From Armillaria gallica (lineage: Eukaryota > Basidiomycota > Agaricomycetes > Agaricales > Physalacriaceae): a stretch of 64,000 nucleotides of DNA. The translations under genes and the position numbers were made by a program. The notes beneath the pieces were generated by a model that had not been told where the DNA came from, did no database searches, and saw only the letters and a program-made list of their open reading frames with translations. Each line of letters starts with the position of its first letter. Positions within the stretch are counted from its first letter, which is position 1. The DNA is taken from NCBI GenBank assembly GCA_037576215.1, contig JBANDB010000016.1, positions 372,001 to 436,000 on the forward strand. The letters are read 5' to 3'. This document shows positions 10,430-22,599 of the stretch, one piece after another.

Positions 10430-11820
10430 GGGCGCACGAACCATGCTGCTGTGACATATTAGATTTGCGCGGCGCGAAGTTCCTACCTATTACCGCGTTA
10501 TAATTAAAGAATCACCCTTGGTCTATGTCGATAATTCAGTCATCCTCCTTGTTCGTTTGTTGTCTGGCAGCCACGCCAACAATACTGTCTAGACATCTAC
10601 AAACAGCTTCAACGGCCAGATGAAACATGAAGACGGCGTCCTGTCAGGGCAAAGCTCAATGCTGAAGCCGAGCGACCGCGCAAAAAAAGGTTTTCTATCC
10701 TGGATTTATTTGGTGATGCCTAGAAGCTCCGTCCCAGGTAGGGCGAGAAGAGGTATAATATAGTTATCAATTCAGAGACAAACATCCTGGCCTACGCAGG
10801 GCGTAAGGTCGGGAAAGAATGATTCTGAGTACATTCAAAGCTTATGTAGGTAATTGCGACCGTTCAAATCGTCGTATAGTTGGGTATGTGCGCCAGTTAT
10901 CAGATGTCATTGCACTTCGCTAACAGCCTAGCATGCTGCCGATATCTTGAGACGATCTAGTCTTGTCTCATCATATATTCAATGATGCTTACGCTGTTCC
11001 GTCGGGATGATTTGTCCTCGTCGGCCTGCGGTAACGCACAGGTTCCACTTCCTGTCTTTTATAGGCAAAGGCAAAGAAGATGGAAAATGCCTGGGTACTC
11101 TTCCCGACTCCCAATGTACTCGGTCTCTACTAAGCACAAAGACGTAGAAGGGTTTGTATTTATTCGACATATAGAGTCAGTTAAGCGGAGACTCAGAGCG
11201 GCAGACATTCATCTTCAAGATAAAAAGTCCATGATAATAAAGAGAAAACAATCAAGGCAAACATATATCAGATGCACCTACGCGGCCTACGCGTCATCAG
11301 AGAAGCAATGTAGATAGTAGCGCCGAGACTCCTCAATGACTAGACCACTTTGCCAGATCGGCACTTTTTCTACGGAAGTACAGCGTATACGATGCCAACT
11401 GCGGATGCATAGTTGGAAGCTAGCCCATTTATTCTCTGTTTTGTCTATAGAATCTGCACCGCTTGTCTGTTCACTCATTATGAAAAAAAGGGGGTGTTGT
11501 AGGCATCTGGAGACTGATGTTACATGTACGTGAAGTCAGTGATAATGAAAGCGGAACACAATGGACACGATACAGGCTTAGCAGAACAGAAATCACAGGT
11601 TAACAGCCGAAAGTTCCTGCGCTCGCCTGTCACATTCTTAAATGGGTTTAAAGCTTGCTTTACGCAAGTCTAATTGCGGCAAGGGCAGAACGGAGACTGG
11701 CACCGGGATGCCGGATCAAGTCATAGGACCGGGATCCTTGTGATAGTGCCGTTCGAAGGACCGAGATCCTCACGGTGATCTTACCCCGACACTTGCTCGA
11801 AGACCGGGTTCTCGCAAGTG
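10430..11820. other. Unique stretch with no recognised gene
   Basis: No similarity to the repeated units is visible. Short open frames lie on both strands (up to 111 codons at 10,982-11,317) without family motifs. A near-repeat of an AGGACCG-GATCCT-GTGAT word occurs at about 11,725 and 11,757. Confidence 0.4.
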
Positions 11821-11834
11821 TCTCTCGATCGGTT

Positions 11835-11905
11835 CCTGGTAGGGCAGTGCATCACGGAGAGGAGCTACATTGCTCTCTCACTCATCCCCTCACTGTCCTA
11901 CCAGG
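11835..11905. other. Imperfect 71-nt stem-loop
   Basis: CCTGGTAGGGCAGTG at 11,835-11,849 pairs with CACTGTCCTACCAGG at 11,891-11,905 (one G-T pair in 15). An inner GAGGAGC/GCTCTC stem extends the hairpin. It could be a small-RNA precursor or the remnant of a foldback element; no other copy is seen in the window. Confidence 0.45.
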
Positions 11906-12142
11906 TAAGCTTGAATGGTCGCTCTCAGTTTCGTGTTCTCACTGTCCTCCCAGACTCGGTATCGTAGTCTTTTCAGTTACCCTCCCTCCCTTCCCTAGTT
12001 ATCGCAGACTTCTTTATGGGACCTTTTTCATATGGACACTTTTCTTTTTGGACAAATTTCTATCTACTCGTACTGTACACCTTTGGACACTGCGCTTTCT
12101 CCACACTGTATTCAGCGGCTCTGACACACGACGCGCCGAAAT

Positions 12143-12198
12143 CTGATGTTTTTAGGCCCCCTGGAAACGTTTCCAGGGGGCTGCTTTTGGCTACATCA
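12143..12198. repeat. 26-bp perfect palindrome with outer inverted arms
   Basis: GCCCCCTGGAAAC at 12,156-12,168 is followed directly by its reverse complement (12,169-12,181). Outer arms CTGATGT (12,143-12,149) and ACATCAG (12,192-12,198) are also inverted. With no spacer at the centre this would extrude as a cruciform. It may be a foldback element remnant. Confidence 0.7.
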
Positions 12199-12199
12199 G

Positions 12200-12980
12200 A
12201 GTCCTAAGGGAGCGACGCAATTAGAAACAAAGAAAGTGCACTCCCCCAAACTCATTCATTCGATGTTCCTCCTCCCTCTTTTGTCCAAACTCTGATTCAC
12301 TGGAAGGGTGCATTTTGGGTTGGCGCAACATTTTATACCCCTTTTCCGCTCTGGCTGAAAAGGTCTCTGAATGTTTGTTCGCTGCCCTGCGCCTGGATCA
12401 CTCTCTGCCCCCACGCATTCGCTTTTATTGCATAATACACTATACAACGACGACAGCTGTGGACTTCCCCTTGTTCGTGTTTATGCCGAGCCATCAGGAG
12501 GATGTCTGCTTTTACTTTGTTACGCCGTAATTTCTTTTGCTGCGCTGTTCTGCACGGTTGCGACACGTGTCATCAGTGCTTTGGATTTCCTGGGACCATG
12601 CCTCGATGCGCATGAAGACTGCATTTCCTTAATGTACGCCGAAAATGGCACTTGTATCTGAACATACCCCGCCTCTACTGCCCTGCATTGAGGAGACATT
12701 GTCTCATATGGTTTCAGTTTTGTCAGTTTTATGACGCTGGCATGATGATACTTGTATACGTCGCGGATATTCAATATCATCATATTTACCTTTCGTTTAC
12801 ACCCTAGTCCCTTCGTATGGGTCCGATCCCGTGAGACGCTTCATAGTTCTCGACACTATGATGTCAGTCACAGCGGCAGGGCCCTGCACGGTCTGCAATG
12901 CTACTATAAAGTATATTGAAGGCTTGGTAGCAATGGTGCAGAAAACATTGGCTGTTTCCTTTTTAGGGACCGCTTGCCAG
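12200..12980. other. Stretch with no recognised gene before the duplicated block
   Basis: Several open frames of 60-96 codons overlap on both strands and none shows a known motif. It ends at the (ACT)n microsatellite that marks the left edge of the tandem duplication. Confidence 0.4.
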
Positions 12981-12984
12981 TGCG

Positions 12985-13014
<30 letters not shown>
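12985..13014. repeat. (ACT)10 microsatellite
   Basis: About ten ACT units. The paralogous position (near 21,428) reads only GATTACTTT, so the expansion occurred at or after formation of the duplication junction. Confidence 0.9.
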
Positions 13015-13015
<1 letters not shown>

Positions 13016-13119
13016 TCTGCGTGATATTTTCGACCCTCGATGCGCTTCTATTGCAGTAGATGTGATCCTCCCCGCCAAACTGACTCCGTACATCACATAA
13101 CAAAGAAAACCAAAGACCG

Positions 13120-14160
13120 ACTTCTGCTCATTATCACAAAGCAAATCGGGCGACTAGAGCGAACAAGTCTCCTGGAGGCTGGAAATCATCGGACTCTGCT
13201 ATTGGGCGCTCATCTACGTCATCACGCTAGTCCTCAAGTCTGCATTGACTTGCGATGGTCTTTCCCTTCAAATGTTGATCAAGGCGATCTCATTCCCATA
13301 CGCGAACCATAAAGCGTCCCACCAGTCATTAACGATAAACTCGGTGATCATGGGCCTCTCAACTAAGGATTGCTATCATTGCCGCACGCGACGGCACTGC
13401 CACTAGCGCCAAGCGCCAAACCCGTTGCTTCATCGTTCTCGAATTAGTCAGTAGTTGTCGGTGAGTACCCGTCAACATAACGGCCTTCCATTATCTGCTG
13501 ACTGATTTTTACTCATATTGCGATTCCGTCCAGGTACTTATGATTTCTCCCGTCTGGATTTTATTCCTCAGCCTTGCTCTATATGCCTTTGCTGGACAGA
13601 CTGTGCCGTTCGAAGGTAGGCCTGATTAATTTATCATCAGTCAACTACGTATCTGAGGTAATCCAAAGAGGAGTCCTGATTCCCGAGACATTCGAATCAA
13701 TAATTCCCAGTGCAGACCGTGAAGTCGATACTGTTAATATTAATTCTCACATCGATTCATCTGTTGATACAGCATGAGTCACGTATATTTGGTAATTGGA
13801 TCCAGCAGACCTACCATGACGTGGAGAGTTCTAGTGCACAGTTTGTGCGCTCCTTTTGACACGTTATGCATATATCGCCAATTGGCACTATTGCTTGCCC
13901 TGTTTGAAGCCTAAAAGGCAGCCTCTCAAATCTCAGAATACCCTGAGTTCAGCATTGACATCATCTTTCGGGTTTGTACAAGAAACTACGCGCCACTCTC
14001 GGTGGTCTACTTTCTGGAACAGAGCTTATTCCTCCTCGCGTTCCGTGTAACACTAGATTTGGTACGCCTTCACATGACGCAGGTCTAGAATCATCTTAGA
14101 GCTATACGAGCGTGTTTCTATATCGCCGTGATGATAGGCACCCACCCTCTACAGCACATA
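13120..14160. other. Leader DNA of the duplicated unit
   Basis: Two plus-strand open segments (13,040-13,312 and 13,574-13,777, the latter 67 codons and nearly identical at 22,014-22,217) are conserved between units. Because the DNA here is nearly identical, this does not show selection on a protein. A diverged relative of the first segment (Leu/Arg-rich, with a KTKDRLLLI pattern) lies at 39,973-40,239. Confidence 0.4.
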
Positions 14161-14181
14161 TGTTTCTAAGCACACGCCACC

Positions 14182-14881
14182 ATGCATGCTCTCAATGCCT
14201 TTCTCCAAGTTGCCAGTCTCATCGAGGCTTCTGGTATACCGTAGGTCGAGAGGCTCGTCAAGCTCGCCATAGCCGTCATAGGGCTACTCGCGGTATATAT
14301 GCCGCTTTCGCCGACGGGTGTAATTCTTGTCCCTGACTCTGCGGTGTCAATATAAGAAAGCAAAGAACTAAGAAGACGACGGACGTGAAGGAGCAGTGCC
14401 ACAGCATTACGGATACAGTCCTCAGTTAGCCAAACACTTTGTCCGTATGCATGGGGAATGAGAAGCAGCCTATTTCCGGGACATTGGTGCAGATATGGAA
14501 GGCACGGTTACCGTTCTCCCGTGCTGTATTTCCTCCACAGCTAATGGTCACCTCACTGGCATAGCCCGCGATCTGAAAGACAAACACGGCAGGGCTTTCT
14601 TAAAGTTAACAAGTTCCAAGAAACCATCCGAGGTTACAAGAAACACATCGATGACTTGAAGATGAATGTCTTGGTATGTGGACTTTTACTTTGGGAAGGC
14701 GATGATCAGGCCCCTTGCGTGCTGTAGATCCACATACCGGGTACAGTATGTTGGCGCTTATTGAGATCCGCGGCATCCTCGCCGACATTCGAAACATGAA
14801 GGAAACAGCGTCGAAAGAAGGATCAGTGGATTCTGGATCCAGGTATCTCCGTGCTCGGATTCATAGAAAGGATAGCATGTG
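14182..14881 (+). pseudogene. Type-2 family gene relic A
   Basis: Starts at ATG 14,182 with a family exon 1 that carries an in-frame TAG after the Gly-Ile-Pro motif. An exon 2-like segment (about 14,355-14,500) and an exon 3-like segment ending at a TTG|GTATGT donor (14,673) follow with further stops. The last exon (from about 14,728) differs from type 1 and encodes a longer tail with an Ala-Leu-Ile-Glu-Ile-Arg motif and Lys-Glu-Gly-Ser-Val-Asp-Ser. Unit B at 22.6 kb shares the TAG, so the gene was already dead when the two were made identical. Confidence 0.65.
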
Positions 14882-14889
14882 ATAAGTAG

Positions 14890-15660
14890 TAACAACACGC
14901 CGTCGCTATTACTTGCTCACGGAACTTGTATCTGGAACTATTAGAAGTGAACCGATAATCCACAAATGATTACGGGTCACAGGCCTCAGCTCCAGAGCGT
15001 TCAGTACCAAACTGGGATAGTCTAGGACTCCTTGGAAATTGAACAACAACTCTCATGGCTGGCTTTGATCACCATGTAGGAAATGCTTCTCTCCACATTT
15101 TGGTTCTGTCAAAGGGCATATTCACCACTCTAACTCCCCGGGTTGATTTTCTGGTGGCAGCCAAGGGGTAAGTAAGTATTGTAAGAAGGTGCGGCGAGTA
15201 ATATGCTATCGAACCAGAATTTAAATCTTGGCTTTCTGTCCCTGTGAGATATGGCCAAAGATGCCGTGGGAAGAGACGTATATTAATATAGCCACGTTGA
15301 AAGCTCCTACTAACCGAATGGGTGGAGACGACCCTTTCTCTACTTTGTCCTCAGTCAAGTGTCCCTGTCCACTGAAAAATGACAATACCAATGCTTGGAA
15401 CGAAATCGCTAGCATCTGGCTCCAAATAATTGGCTGTCAGTGGAATAACTCACTGTCTTGTACTAGTAAAACAACAATTTTACACCTTCCATGGGAGCTG
15501 GGAAACGAAGTGTATTGAAATTTGGATGTAGGTATGAGAATGAATTAAGTCTATATTGGAATGATAAAGTTATTAATAGAAAGCCCCTGTGGCCGATCAA
15601 TCTATCTGTTGGCCCGCAATGATGGCTTGGTAGGTTAGTACGTTCGTTGGTGCCCTTAAA
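14890..15660. repeat. Conserved spacer between type-2 relic and type-1 gene
   Basis: Recurs at 23.47-24.2, 42.0-42.65 and (partly) 28.7-29.07 kb. It always ends 50-80 bp before the T-run end of a minus-strand type-1 gene. Shared landmarks include CCATGTAGGAAATG and GATATGGCCAAAGATGCCGTGG. Reading frames are not preserved. Confidence 0.6.
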
Positions 15661-15661
15661 T

Positions 15662-16391
15662 TCAGATCAGAGTAAAAAAAAAGGCAGTGATTGCAATAGG
15701 CTTTTTCGGGATCCGGAAAACGAACTCCTCCGAGTCCTCCGAGTGACGCACAGCAGCCTGTGGCATCGCATTCATCAACAGGCAGTGAATCTGCGTGACT
15801 TTCGAATTGCAGTCACCCACTGAATGGATCTACACCGGAACGTGAGCTGCGGCACAAAAATCTGGAAGTAGAAATATTACCATAAAGTCCGTCTCCAAAT
15901 CATCGACGCGCCTCCTGTAAGACTGGATGGCGTCTCTGAAATCGTCGACGCAGAAGACGCCTCTAAGGCCACGGTGCTTGAGTTTAAAATCCTTGATGTC
16001 TTGCGCCATCCGTTGAAGGTACCTGTAACGAGAATGTTGAGTACCTGTTGAAGAAAAACAGCAAATAGAAACGGCAGCTCACATTTCCATCTCCCCACAA
16101 ATATCAATATAAGACGAAGTTCCCCCTTCTCCTTGCAGACGAACGAGGGTGTCGATGACGACAATCGTGTCTGCGATGCTCTCACAGAGCTCCTCCGCAT
16201 TCTTTTTGTTCTTTCCCTTTTGCTGTAGGACACAGAGTTAGCGACAGCGTTCATACGACAAAAAGTATGGTTAAACGAACCTCGAGCAGTTTGAAGACAG
16301 CTGCGGCGACCTTGGCCACGTTCTCGACGTACGGGACACCAGATGCTTCAGCAATATTGGCGACTTTGAGACAGGCGTTGAGTGCGGGCAT
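15662..16391 (-). CDS. Type-1 helical-bundle (MLKL-NTD/HeLo-like) protein, intact copy
   Basis: Exons 16391-16281, 16222-16083, 16022-15881 and 15829-15662 (111, 140, 142 and 168 nt) are separated by introns of 58, 60 and 51 bp, all GT..AG. The frame is open for 186 aa. Compared with the 2.6 kb copy, the tail has an extra Glu-Asp-Ser repeat, and the run of nine T does not form the stop: the frame continues three more codons to TGA at 15,664. The exon 2/3 junction codon is ATG instead of AGG. The gene is in duplication unit A and is the paralogue of the 24.2 kb gene. Function is inferred from domain resemblance only. Confidence 0.72.
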
Positions 16392-16459
16392 GGTGGTGGA
16401 CGGTAAGACTTGTGCTGTAGAAGGTGATGCAGAAGCCGGCGTCAAACTCGCAGTGCTGT

Positions 16460-17860
16460 AGCGTCAATGAATCGTGCTGTAAGATCTGATAAGATAACTG
16501 AAGAACGTGATTCTGATGACGGAAGCTTACCAAAAAGCGATATCTCACGACAAGTGGATAGGAACTTACAGACGTCGGAATGGCGAGCGAATAGTTACCA
16601 CGTCTCTCGAGTCTGCAGATGCGAGTTATGGGCACTTTGTCCATCCTCGAGGTCATTACCGCCCCGTTGAAAGACCTCGGTACCCAAAATGGTATGAAGT
16701 ACCGCTCGTCTACCACAACCATGAATAACGTACACCTGGAAAAGTAGAATCTAAGGTAAAAACAGACAGTCAGTTGAGATCCGAGGATATAAGAACAGAG
16801 CGAGACTGACTCGATGATGCCATCTAAAGCGTCTTCAAATGGCAGCAGCCACTACCCTCATCGAATGTCCGCTACCCTTGCTGCCTCCTTTGATGCTCGA
16901 CATCAAGCAGCTAACGGTTTTCCAGGCAATGCATCGTTTTCGACTCTTCCATGTCCGTATCTGTCCTGGTGGATATTGCATTCGTTGACGGGTAGTATCG
17001 GCAAGTACAATCATCCCCACATCCATTGAACGAGGCCGGATGCCAAGGTTGCTGGCAGTGGTAACCAAGTTCTGAACCGTTTTCGTCTTTGGCTTTCCAT
17101 TTGAACCGGTGCCATATTAAATAGGAAGCATTCAAGACACTATCCAGGCCGCCGTCGATATCTGCTACACAGCCCTTACAAGCCTGAAGCATACCGTTCC
17201 CTAGAACAAATTGAAATCCTGGCAATGCAGGAGGAAAGAAAGAAAGAAAGCTGCGGGCTCACCACTGTTACACGCACTCCCGGATTTCGAGCTTCTGACT
17301 CCCGAAGATAACGTCTTAGTTTTCATAGCCGCCTCACGACATGGAGCGTGCGTATCTGAACACGTATTCTGGATGGCCGATGCGGGTACAATGCTCTTGA
17401 GGGCATTGTAGAGGCATCGTGGCGACTTCACTGTCAAGCAGTTGGATCTCGCTTGTCGCCGTACGCTATCTTGAGCTTCCAACGAACGTTTGAGTCTCGA
17501 CAGGGTTTGTAGGTCATACTTATTCTTCAAGTCTTGCAACAGGTTTGCTCGTCCATGGCAGGGAGGATAGAACGGGTATAATGTATTGGGTATATAATAG
17601 ATACAGCTGGACGGCGTGTATCAGAGGCGCGTTCAGGGGCATCATAAGGAAACGATGTTCACCTTTCGTAAATGTAGGAATCAACCCTGCGTTATCGTCA
17701 GGACCGACAAAGGCAGCTGAAGACGGAAAGCACACCTACAGCCATGAAAAGCATCGGACGTTCCTTCGAGACCCCTAGCGAGCATGCTATGAAAATGTAC
17801 CATTAGCGAAAAACATAAGGGTAACGAGTCGCGCTAACCTTAGCTTTACGCTGTTTCCGA
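16460..17860. repeat. Upstream module and spacer before the BTB relic
   Basis: 16.5-17.05 kb is the upstream module also seen at 3.44, 36.85 and 43.55 kb. Here the SHAINAF module is missing. A (GAAA)4 run lies at about 17,233. No gene is assigned. Confidence 0.45.
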
Positions 17861-18581
17861 GTCTATCATACACCAATCTCCCACATCCCGGACACTTCTC
17901 CGTCCAAACAAGCATCCATCTCTGGCCACTCTTTTGTCTCCAACGAACACACCACAAGCCCAACGACCTCGCATCTATTTCCGAAAACATTTTCCATACA
18001 AGGGCCATCTGCGCTGACCCGTCGACCATGCATCCGCTACACCTCGCGTCCCACTCCATACCCTCCAGAACTTCATCTCACCGCATCCGATGAAACGTGA
18101 GTGGTTTCACTAGTGCGCGCTCGAGGTCCGCTCGTATGCTTTGATGCGAACTCGGCTTCGTCCTCTCATACAAACCTCGTCGCTACTGCATACACCAGGA
18201 GCCATTCTCGTATGAATACAGGCGCAGTGATAGATGCGCGCACGATATCGAGCACGCCTTTCCATCCCCAAGTCACGGCTAGTGAGAGTACACCTCGAAG
18301 TCATCAAAGGTGCGCCAAGGAGGGACCGCAAGACCGTTGAGGCAGGCCTGAGGAGTTATAGCCGTACGAGGACGGCATCGTATTCGGTTGATAGGAATAG
18401 GTTTTCTATTTGGTACGAAAGCGAAAGTGCTTGAAATGAAGAACGCGGCGGACTGAAGCAAGACTGATGATGGGAGACGGAATAGCATGCTGTCGAGCGA
18501 GGATGAGAGAGCGTCGGCGTCTGGGGTATCGAAGCCAGGATGATACGTGGCTGCGAGGTCTTGCGACGCCATCAGAGGCAA
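17860..18581 (-). pseudogene. BTB/POZ-domain protein relic A
   Basis: The minus strand starts with a BTB-like exon (FDTPDADA...SLDSMLF-LPSSVLLQSAAFF at about 18,540-18,440), matching the 'DADVVL-SSDG--F-VHK-VL---S-FF' start of fungal BTB/POZ domains. The C-terminal part (about 18,060-17,960) has EWDARC--C and LVWKMF motifs typical of the tail of these mushroom proteins. Between them the frame is interrupted by several stops. BTB domains mediate dimerisation and Cul3 binding; this copy is not functional. Confidence 0.55.
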
Positions 18582-18599
18582 TGCCAGAAGAAGCCAATA

Positions 18600-20125
18600 C
18601 CGACCTAGTGACGGTGCAGGGTGGGTGTGTATTGATGACCTCGTTGCCGCATGCTCGCTCCGGTCATCCGAGTCGCATCGACATGAAGATATGCCGTCGC
18701 TGCTGAGATACAGAAGGGTTATCCGTGGAACTGGATGCTACGAGAAAATTGTAAGGATTGAACGGTATGAATGAACAAAATACCACACACCAGAGTGCAA
18801 GCGTCCCCAGCTGAGCCGAAACTTCAAAGGTTCGGATCGTCAGATCCGATGTTGGACAAGGTACGTGGTCTTGCATCCCTTACTGCACTTCGAGCAAGCC
18901 ACTGATGAGCTCGACGAACAGACGTTACACTGTCAAACATATTAGGAAACGGAAGAAAGCGACAGGACATGTCACGTACCTTTTCGTTGTAGCCTCATAT
19001 GCGGCTGCTCCAGGCAAGTCACCATTTGTCACTCCAAAAATTGAGTCCACGTCCATTTCTTTCCTTCGATGTTATGTCTGAGCATATAGAGAGTACTAAT
19101 AGACGTAATGAGCGACGAAAGGGAGATACGCAGAGGACCTTACCAAGGGAAAATCGCGTCGAAAGCACCAAAGAGTCGCAGACGCCGAGAATAGCGGTAA
19201 AAAAAAACCTGCTGCATATTCCCTAATGAACTTGACCACTCAAAATTAGCAGGTAAAAAAATGGGCCCACCTTTCCCTGCCGTCATCGCTTCGCTCTCGA
19301 GTCATTGCTTCGCTTCACGTCTCTTCCGAAAATAATCCTCATGCGGCGAATAAAAGAAAAAGGGTCGGTACAAGCGCATATTACGGTGTTCCAGGACGGA
19401 AAAGGGCAGAGAGCGGGTCGATGGTTGATGGTCGCGGTCAGAAACAGAGGAGTCGTGGGAAAACATTGGACACGTCCTCTGAATTTCACATCCGGACTTC
19501 GGGCCGACTGCTGTTGACGCGCACCCACCTTTTATGTTCACGGCCATTCACCCAGGCCCTGTGTAAGCTAATGAGCAAGGCCTTAGACAGCCTGTTCCGC
19601 AACTATAATTACTGCATGACAAGTGTCCTTTAAAGCTGCCAATGACCACTCGGACTTGCAAGAGCCGTCGCACGACTCGCAAGGAGTGAAATACGGACTT
19701 TACAGGTATGCAATTCAAAATCATGTAGTAATATATGTCCATTTTTCCAGCTCAACTATCGACTATCCTTAGAGGCTCAGACTACCTGCTTCGCATTAGA
19801 GGAAGTTCGGGATATCCACACGTTCCTTTTCTCTGATCATCGTGCAAAGGGATACGAGATCCTCTTGCTCTCGTGAGCACTGTCTCGTGTGAGACCATGA
19901 CGCTCTCGTCCTCACATGTGAATCACTGCCTCATAGTGATCATTGTCTTCATCAAACTAAATCGCCTATCCGTTTACGTTTACACAAAGGCAGGAAAGAC
20001 ATCGGAATATCTGGATCCGATGAATAGGGTGATGACTTAACCATCGCCTATCTTTGTTATCGTAATTAGTAAAAGAAATAGTAAAGACTCTACACACTAA
20101 GAACATAAAAAGGATCCAGGCGGTG
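18600..20125. other. Trailing DNA of unit A plus unique DNA
   Basis: 18.6-19.75 kb is repeated at 27.0-28.05 kb without conserved reading frames. 19.75-20.1 kb shows nothing recognisable. Confidence 0.4.
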
Positions 20126-20131
20126 AAGTAG

Positions 20132-20206
20132 GCATCAGTAGGGAGTCGAACCCCGACCGCATCCTTACATGTGTAGAGATCGGGCTAACCGTTACACGAT
20201 TGATGC
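20132..20206 (-). tRNA. tRNA-like sequence (degenerate, isotype unclear)
   Basis: On the minus strand the acceptor halves GCATCA/TGATGC pair. An A-box-like TGTAACGGTTAG and a B-box GGTTCGACTCC are present, the latter in a T arm GGGG/CCC with loop TTCGACT. A TTTTT terminator lies about 25 nt downstream (20,111-20,107). The anticodon arm is 20 nt, three too many, and pairs only with a bulge, so no anticodon can be read safely. It is either a pseudogene or the head of a tRNA-derived SINE. Confidence 0.5.
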
Positions 20207-20439
20207 ACATGAGAAGCCGATGATCACTTCTAACGTCAACCTCCTATAGATCCGACCAATAATGAGCTACGTACTTAGTAGCTTTCCCCTTGGCAAGGAA
20301 TTAAATCAAGGTATGACGACGGTCACGGCCGTCTCTGTGCGATGATGTCGCTTTGAACTCGGTTTGCATCAATAGGCTCGGAAACGGAGAATGACTTTCT
20401 CTGAACTTGCCGTGGTTTCAGGCAAGAAGGGCGTTCTTA

Positions 20440-20976
20440 TCAGCCAAACAATTCTTGGTAATTTCGAGAGGGAGAACTATGAGTAAACATACATATATAA
20501 TCTATTGCATCGACACACGCACACGACCGACGGTCTTGTGTCCATCTCCCAGAGCATCTGCCACACCAGTGCTGTCCATGCGGACCCATCCACCGAGTTA
20601 TACCGTCCGCTATATCTCGCGTCCCAATCGAGCCCCTTCCGAAGCTCATGTCACCGCTAATAGTGAAACTTGAATAGCCTCCGCAGCAAGCGGGCCGAGA
20701 TCTGCTACAGATATCCTGCTACTACTCCTCATGTAGAGACCCAGCATATACTCAGGCGCAGATCAGCTTCCTCCTCCCTCCCGGATCTCGTCCTGATTGC
20801 GTACACTCCGAGCGGTTATAGACGGACGTGAAGAATGTGGCGGTCCTTGGCAAGACTAACAATGGGAGACAATATGAAGTGCCGCGGAGTGCGGATAAGA
20901 CTGCATCAGCACTTGAGGCCTTACAACGAGCTGGCGATGGTGGACATGTATCAATCCGTGATAGATGTTGTCCCAA
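20440..20976 (-). pseudogene. BTB/POZ relic D
   Basis: The minus strand has an SADAVLSAL-GT...LPLLVLP-TATFF segment (about 20,915-20,825), the same start as the other BTB relics. A tail with a Trp-Gly-rich GPHGQHW stretch follows (near 20,590). The sequence is matched in inverted orientation by 47,120-47,248 plus 50,060-50,341 plus 50,844-50,920, which served as the reference for mapping two insertions there. Confidence 0.5.
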
Positions 20977-21428
20977 GGCAAAGAAGTAGGCAGTTCTTCT
21001 GTCGACAAAGTCAAAATGAAAACAAGTCTGCGGTCACTGGGCGACGCACCTTAATGGATGTGTGATAGCCAATGCATATAGGCAACCAGATGGTGAATCT
21101 AGGTTCCACGAAGAAAAGACAACACCTCTCACGCGCTCCTTCAGCTTCAGCTTCAGTCCTGCCTATCCGGCCCATCGAGCCGCGTGCTCGAAAGAATCGG
21201 GGGAAATATTGGAGTACGCAAGCGAACCTTCAGTGACCTGTAGAGATAGCGCCAGGAAGGCGGTCTGTGTGCGCGACCTGGGATGGCTTGATTGTCGACG
21301 CGGGGGAAGGGCAAGGAAGCGAGAAAGGCACTGGGATCAAAAGTTCCGAAGGTTCCCACGCCATCGATTTCTCATCGGGCCAGATAACCAAGTGGATCCC
21401 GCCTCCACCATGACTTGGTCTCGTATGA
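20843..21428 (+). repeat. Inverted repeat partner of 46,666-47,248
   Basis: About 580 bp that returns inverted 25 kb to the right with small indels. It carries the start of the BTB relic (minus) and a SHAI-type module fragment (plus, 21.27-21.42), again head-to-head. A more diverged direct relative lies at 39.66-40.0 kb. Confidence 0.7.
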
Positions 21429-22599
21429 CGATTACTTTCTGCGTGATATTTTTCGAGCCTCGATGCGCTTCTATTGTAGTAGATGTGATCCTCCACGCCG
21501 AACTGACTCCGTACATCACATAACAAAGAAAACCAAAGACCGACCTCTGCTCATTATCACAAAACAAATCGGGCGACTAGAGCGAAGAAGTCTCCTGGAG
21601 GCTGGAAATCATCGGACTCTGCTGTTGCGCGCTCATCTACGTCATCACGCTAGTCCTCAAGTCTGATTCAACGACATTGACTTGCGATGGTCTTTCCCTT
21701 CAAATGTTGATCAGGGCGATCTCATTCCCATACGCGAACCGTAATGCATCCTGCCAGTCATTAACGATAAATTCGGTAATCATGGGCCTCTCAACTAAGG
21801 ATTGCTATCATTGCCGCACGCGACGGCACTGCCAGCAGCCCCAAGCGCCAAACCCATTGCTTCATCGTTCTCAAATTGGTCAGTAGTTGTCGGTGAGTAC
21901 TTGAGTACCCGTCAACATAACGGCCTTCCATTATCTGCTGACTGATTTTTACTCATATTGCAATTCCGTCCAGGTACTTATGATTTCTCCCGTCTGGATT
22001 TTATTCCTCAGCCTTGCTCTATATGCCTCTGCTGGACAGACTGTGCCGTTCGAAGTTAGGCCTGATTAATCTATCATCAGTCAACCACGTATCTGAGGTA
22101 ATCCAAAGAGGAGTCCTGATTCCCGAGACATTCGAATCAATAATTCCCAGTGCAGACCGTGAAGTCGATACTGTTAATATTAATTCTCACATCGATTCAT
22201 CTGTTGATACAGCATGAGTCACGTATATTTGGTAATTGGATCCAGCAGATCTACCATGACGTGGAGAGTTCTAGTGCACAGTTTGTGCGCTCCTTTGGAT
22301 ACGTTATGCATATATCGCTAGTTGGCACTATTGCTTGCCCTATTTGAAGCCTAAAAGGCAGCCTCTCCAATCTCAGAACACCCTGAGTTCAGCATTGACA
22401 TCATCTTTCGGGTTTATACAAGAAACTACGCGCCACTCTCGGTGGTCTACTTTCTGGAACAGAGCTTATTCCTCCTCGTGTTCCGTGTAACACTAGATTT
22501 GATACGACTTCACATGACGCAGTCTAGAATCATCTTAGAGCTGTACAGGCGCGTTTCTATATCGCTGTGATGATTGACGCCCACCCTCTACAGCACATA

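Larger units (their letters stand above)
13005..19750 (+). repeat. Tandem duplication unit A (partner at 21.4-28.1 kb)
   Basis: Order in both units: a leader with conserved open segments (13.0-14.1), a type-2 relic (plus strand), a conserved spacer (15.0-15.6), an intact type-1 gene (minus strand), upstream DNA, a BTB relic (minus strand) and 1 kb of trailing DNA. The offset to unit B is 8.3-8.6 kb throughout. The first 1.57 kb is almost identical between units, while the rest is visibly more diverged. Confidence 0.8.
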
